Shown: positions 61,504 to 64,000 of the stretch, piece by piece | How positions within the stretch are numbered: the stretch's first letter is position 1 | Layout of the letters: the number at the start of each line of letters is the position of its first letter | NCBI GenBank assembly: GCA_041741095.1 | Contig: JBGSKQ010000138.1 | Location: 1-64,000, forward strand | Source: UBA6168 sp041741095 | GTDB lineage: Bacteria; Bacteroidota; Bacteroidia; Chitinophagales; Saprospiraceae | Direction of reading: 5' to 3' | DNA: 64,000 nucleotides | The notes under the pieces: model-generated | Told to the model about the DNA's origin: nothing | The model's database searches: none | What the model saw: the letters and a program-made list of their open reading frames with translations, nothing else | Translations under genes and position numbers: made by a program

Positions 61504-62403
61504 ATGGCAGACGAAAACAAAGAACGGCGCAGCCGCTGGGAACGGTGGAAAGACCATTATCGGTTGGTAATTTTAAACGACGAGACCTTCGAAGAGGTTG
61601 GCTCGTACAAATTGTCGCTGCTGAATGTCTATGTGATGCTCAGCATGTTGGTGGTACTGGTATCCTTTGTGGTGGTGCTCGCCATTGCCTTCACGCCCGT
61701 CAAAAGGCTGATTCCTGGCTACGGCAGCGGCGGCGACAATTCGGAAATGGTGCAACTTTACCATGACCTTGATTCCCTGGAGCAGCTCACTGCCGCCCAA
61801 GAGCGCTACAACGAAGGCATCCGCCGTATGCTGGTGGGCGAGGTGGAATATGCCCCCGATGCCCCGCCCAAAAACCGCACAAAAGAAGATTTTGTCATTC
61901 CGGAGGCTAAAAAATCCGAAGCAGAAGAGCAATTGCGGAACGAAGTGCAAATGGACATCGTGCGGGAAGCTACGGGCCAGTCGCAGCCCAATGCCCCCGT
62001 GAACGTGTCGCCCCGTGAGGTGCCATTGGAACAAATGTACTTTACACCACCGTTGGGAGGCTCCATCAGCGCCACTTTTGACCCTGAAAAAAACCATTTC
62101 GGCGTGGACGTGATAGCCCCCAAAAACACACCCGTAAAAGCTACAATGGACGGTTGGGTCATTTCATCCGATTGGACCCTGGAAACGGGCAACACCATCG
62201 CCATTCAGCACACGAACAACATCGTTTCTTTTTATAAACACAATTCTTCTTTGTTGAAAAAAGCCGGCTCTTACGTTCGGGCGAGCGAGGCCATTGCCAT
62301 CATCGGAAATACAGGCGAACTGACGGACGGCCCGCATCTCCATTTTGAACTTTGGCACCGTGGCAAACCGGTGAACCCGACTGATTTTGTGAATTTTAAA
62401 TGA
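61504..62403 (+). CDS. M23-family peptidase, membrane-anchored
   Basis: A LytM-type zinc endopeptidase of peptidoglycan, or a non-catalytic regulator of one. An N-terminal cytoplasmic tail and a single helix (VYVMLSMLVVLVSFVVVLAIAF) put the catalytic domain in the periplasm. The zinc site is NHFGVDVIAPKNTPV (HxxxD) and DGPHLHFELW, with IIGNTGELTDGPHLHFEL typical of the family. A helical segment (about residues 85-105) could mediate oligomers. 299 residues. A GAACGAT repeat starts 7 bp after its stop. Confidence 0.93.
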   Translation: MADENKERRSRWERWKDHYRLVILNDETFEEVGSYKLSLLNVYVMLSMLVVLVSFVVVLAIAFTPVKRLIPGYGSGGDNSEMVQLYHDLDSLEQLTAAQERYNEGIRRMLVGEVEYAPDAPPKNRTKEDFVIPEAKKSEAEEQLRNEVQMDIVREATGQSQPNAPVNVSPREVPLEQMYFTPPLGGSISATFDPEKNHFGVDVIAPKNTPVKATMDGWVISSDWTLETGNTIAIQHTNNIVSFYKHNSSLLKKAGSYVRASEAIAIIGNTGELTDGPHLHFELWHRGKPVNPTDFVNFK

Positions 62404-62409
62404 AGTATG

Positions 62410-62434
62410 GAACGATGAACGATGAATGATGAAC
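62410..62434 (+). repeat. Heptamer tandem repeat, GAACGAT type
   Basis: Units GAACGAT, GAACGAT, GAATGAT, GAAC (3.6 copies), just after the M23 stop codon. Sister of 7461-7492. Confidence 0.85.
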
Positions 62435-62476
62435 GGGGTACAACTCAAACCCATCAAACAATTCAACCGATCCGCA

Positions 62477-63103
62477 TTATTTCACTTCGCAACTGAGCAG
62501 TTGCTCCGTTTTCCCTTCGTTGGTCACGACAAAACCTTCCAATAAATCGCCAATTTTTACTGGCCCAACCCCGGCGGGCGTTCCCGTGAAAATGAGGTCG
62601 CCTTGCAGCAATTTGAAATACTGGGACACATAGACGATGAGCTGTTCAAAAGTAAAAATCATATCCCGTGTGTGGCCGTGCTGCACGGTTTCGCCATTTT
62701 TTTTCAATAAAAACTCAATGTCGCCATCCTTGCTTGCTTTTTCGATGGGCAAAAATTTTCCTACTACGGCGGAGTTGTCGAAGGCTTTGGCGATTTCCCA
62801 AGGGTGGCCTTTTTTCTTTAGCTCGTCCTGAATGTCACGGGCCGTAAAGTCAATGCCCAGGGCGATTTCTTCATAATAGCTGCTGGCAAATTCCGGCTGC
62901 ACGGCCTTGCCGTTTTTGCAGATTTTCAGCACCACTTCCAGTTCGTGTTGCAGGTCTTGGGTAAAATCGGGATAGTAAAACGGCTTGTCGTTCACCAACA
63001 GCGCCGAGGGCGGTTTCATGAACACTACGGGCTTGGAGGGCACAGGGTTGTTCAGTTCCTTGGCATGTTCGGAGTAGTTGCGGCCTATGCAAATGATTTT
63101 CAT
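62477..63103 (-). CDS. Fumarylacetoacetate hydrolase (FAH) family protein
   Basis: Members hydrolyse or decarboxylate 2,4-dioxo acids (acylpyruvases, oxaloacetate decarboxylases). Family features: MKIICIGRNYSEHAKELNNP, FMKPPSALL, metal-binding Glu in HELEVVLKICK and Asp in LGIDFTARDIQDELKKKGHP WE, FLPIEKA and IFTGTPAGVGPVKIGD. The 208-residue length suits the acylpyruvase-like short members. The ATG at 63103 is favoured over a longer frame by the family start and by a promoter just upstream. Substrate not determinable. Confidence 0.93.
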   Translation of the reverse strand: MKIICIGRNYSEHAKELNNPVPSKPVVFMKPPSALLVNDKPFYYPDFTQDLQHELEVVLKICKNGKAVQPEFASSYYEEIALGIDFTARDIQDELKKKGHPWEIAKAFDNSAVVGKFLPIEKASKDGDIEFLLKKNGETVQHGHTRDMIFTFEQLIVYVSQYFKLLQGDLIFTGTPAGVGPVKIGDLLEGFVVTNEGKTEQLLSCEVK

Positions 63104-63116
63104 ACTTTGTTTTCGG

Positions 63117-63146
63117 CAAAGATAGCAAGCCGTGAGAACCGGCAAA
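63117..63146 (-). promoter_or_regulatory. Promoter of the FAH-family gene (TTTG-N18-TATCTTTG)
   Basis: On the - strand a TTTG (63146-63143) and a TATCTTTG (63124-63117) are 18 bp apart, matching the Bacteroidota sigma consensus at both boxes. The -7 box lies 13 bp before the start codon. The best two-box match in the window. Confidence 0.7.
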
Positions 63147-63207
63147 CTTTGTTGCTATTTTGCAAATACAAGCCGTTTTACGAACTTTGGTCAAGAAAAA
63201 TAAAGAA

Positions 63208-63507
63208 ATGACCTACCAAATCACGGTTTCCGCATCAAAGCAAAGTGAGTTTCTTCAAATCATCGAATCACTGCTAAGACTGGGCGTGGTGAAAAAGTAC
63301 ATCAGGGCAGAAAGCCTTGTAGTGCCAGGGGAACCTGTAGCAATAGATGCCTTGCTGCAAACCCTTGCGGAATCGGAGAAACAAGTTGAGGGAGGATTGT
63401 CTTTTTCACCTGCTGAGGCAAAGCTTTTTATTAAGTCATGGCAGGAAAGAACGGGTATTCTACGTACCAAACGAGGGCCAGAAGTATTTGAAAGTTTAAT
63501 TGATTAA
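63208..63507 (+). CDS. Small protein of unknown function, possible antitoxin-like
   Basis: The ATG at 63208 gives 99 residues (MTYQITVSASKQSEFLQIIE to GILRTKRGPEVFESLID). A longer frame from 63160 lacks merit. The short, soluble, helical, charged chain with SFSPAEAKLFIKSW resembles small regulatory proteins or antitoxins, but no family is recognised and no RelE/ParE toxin is present nearby. It precedes the next gene by 9 bp on the same strand, so the two may be cotranscribed. Confidence 0.55.
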   Translation: MTYQITVSASKQSEFLQIIESLLRLGVVKKYIRAESLVVPGEPVAIDALLQTLAESEKQVEGGLSFSPAEAKLFIKSWQERTGILRTKRGPEVFESLID

Positions 63508-63516
63508 ACAGCCGTA

Positions 63517-63987
63517 ATGAATGGTTTATTTAAAATGACGCTATCAGTGTTATGGTGCTGTCTAATAGTTGGCTGTCATTATGATAATGTGGAAAATGAT
63601 GCCTATGACAAACAATTAATGGATATCGAGTTCGGTGAAATCCACCGTATGGGTAGTAGTCTGTTTATTGCATTCAAGGAATATAACAACTTAAGCGAAG
63701 GGCAAATTATCTCTTTTGTGAATTGTTTAGTTCAGCTTGAATTCAAAAATCATAACCGAGAACTTAGCTCAGTGGAAGTGTATGACAAGTGGTTTCATTT
63801 GGATGGAGGAGGAGGATTTAACATATTCTCTAAAAGTAGGGGAAGACTTCAATACCGCTTACATTTCAATGGTTTACTTAATTCATCTGAAAATTATGAT
63901 ATGCATTTGGTCACAGTAAAAAAGGCGGATGGCACAACGATAGCCGATTTTGAAAAATATATTCGAGAGGATGCATGCGTTGAATGA
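63517..63987 (+). CDS. Putative small lipoprotein of unknown function
   Basis: The N-terminus MNGLFKMTLSVLWCCLIVGC is a lipoprotein signal with Cys20. The mature part (HYDNVENDAYDKQLMDIEFG to EKYIREDACVE, 137 residues) is strand-rich with GGGGFNIFSKSRGRLQYRLH. I know no family. It is more AT-rich than most of the window, which could mean recent acquisition. The window ends 23 bases after its stop. It may be functionally linked with the small gene before it, judged only by spacing. Confidence 0.6.
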   Translation: MNGLFKMTLSVLWCCLIVGCHYDNVENDAYDKQLMDIEFGEIHRMGSSLFIAFKEYNNLSEGQIISFVNCLVQLEFKNHNRELSSVEVYDKWFHLDGGGGFNIFSKSRGRLQYRLHFNGLLNSSENYDMHLVTVKKADGTTIADFEKYIREDACVE

Positions 63988-64000
63988 AATCAGGTAAATT

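Overview
The window looks like a chromosomal segment of a Bacteroidota bacterium, most plausibly from the Saprospiria (Haliscomenobacter/Lewinella-like). The grounds are: several proteins ending in type IX secretion (T9SS) sorting domains, a PorW/SprE-type gliding/T9SS lipoprotein, SprB-like repeats, promoters of the Bacteroidota type (TAnnTTTG -7 boxes, TTTG -33), A-rich leaders without Shine-Dalgarno sequences, and the birA / rsfS-ftsH arrangement. Genus-level placement is inference. I see no prophage, transposase, integrase, CRISPR array or rRNA. There is one tRNA (Gln).

Layout. 0.2-10.5 kb: malic enzyme, a secreted vanadium-haloperoxidase-like protein fused to MopE-type metal-binding repeats, a polysaccharide flippase, tRNA hydroxylase TrhO, a zinc-ribbon protein and an ACMSD-like amidohydrolase. 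10.7-16.3 kb: a compact four-gene run (AraC regulator, PDZ-hydrolase-propeller fusion, exported DJ-1/PfpI protein, DUF885 metallopeptidase). 16.3-22.3 kb: DPP-IV-like peptidase, lipoprotein, a two-repeat exported protein and Fe/Mn superoxide dismutase. 22.7-31.1 kb: three large surface proteins, one with a ten-C run near its N-terminus, one with SprB repeats, and one broken by a one-base frameshift. This block has sharp GC changes within genes. 31.3-39.9 kb: GT39 glycosyltransferase, retropepsin-like protease, hydrolase, tRNA-Gln, OmpA protein, redoxin, TPR protein. 39.9-48.1 kb: BirA, RsfS, FtsH, LOG protein and a DsbD system with three copies of the DsbD alpha-like domain. 48.2-64 kb: hybrid histidine kinase plus HPt, LolA, acyl-CoA ligase, RfbA, a REC-only regulator, fused branched-chain 2-oxoacid dehydrogenase E1, PorW/SprE, an M23 peptidase, a fumarylacetoacetase-family enzyme and two small unknown genes.

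How they fit together. Most genes concern the cell envelope and protein export: LolA (lipoprotein sorting), PorW (T9SS), DsbD (reducing power across the inner membrane), OmpA, M23 and FtsH, with surface proteins as T9SS clients. Central metabolism is represented by malic enzyme, the E1 dehydrogenase, acyl-CoA ligase, ACMSD-like and FAH-like enzymes.

The most distinctive non-coding signal is a set of heptamer tandem repeats (GAACGAT, CTGAAGA/CTGTGGA, CAGTCCA, CCAATGA types) between genes. One composite copy of the CTGTGGA type, with its own 41-42 bp leader, also lies in frame inside the linker of the E1 gene. The strongest candidates for undescribed biology are this repeat family, the haloperoxidase-MopE fusion, the AraC-linked four-gene run, and the GC-mosaic surface-protein block. 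None is proven by sequence alone.
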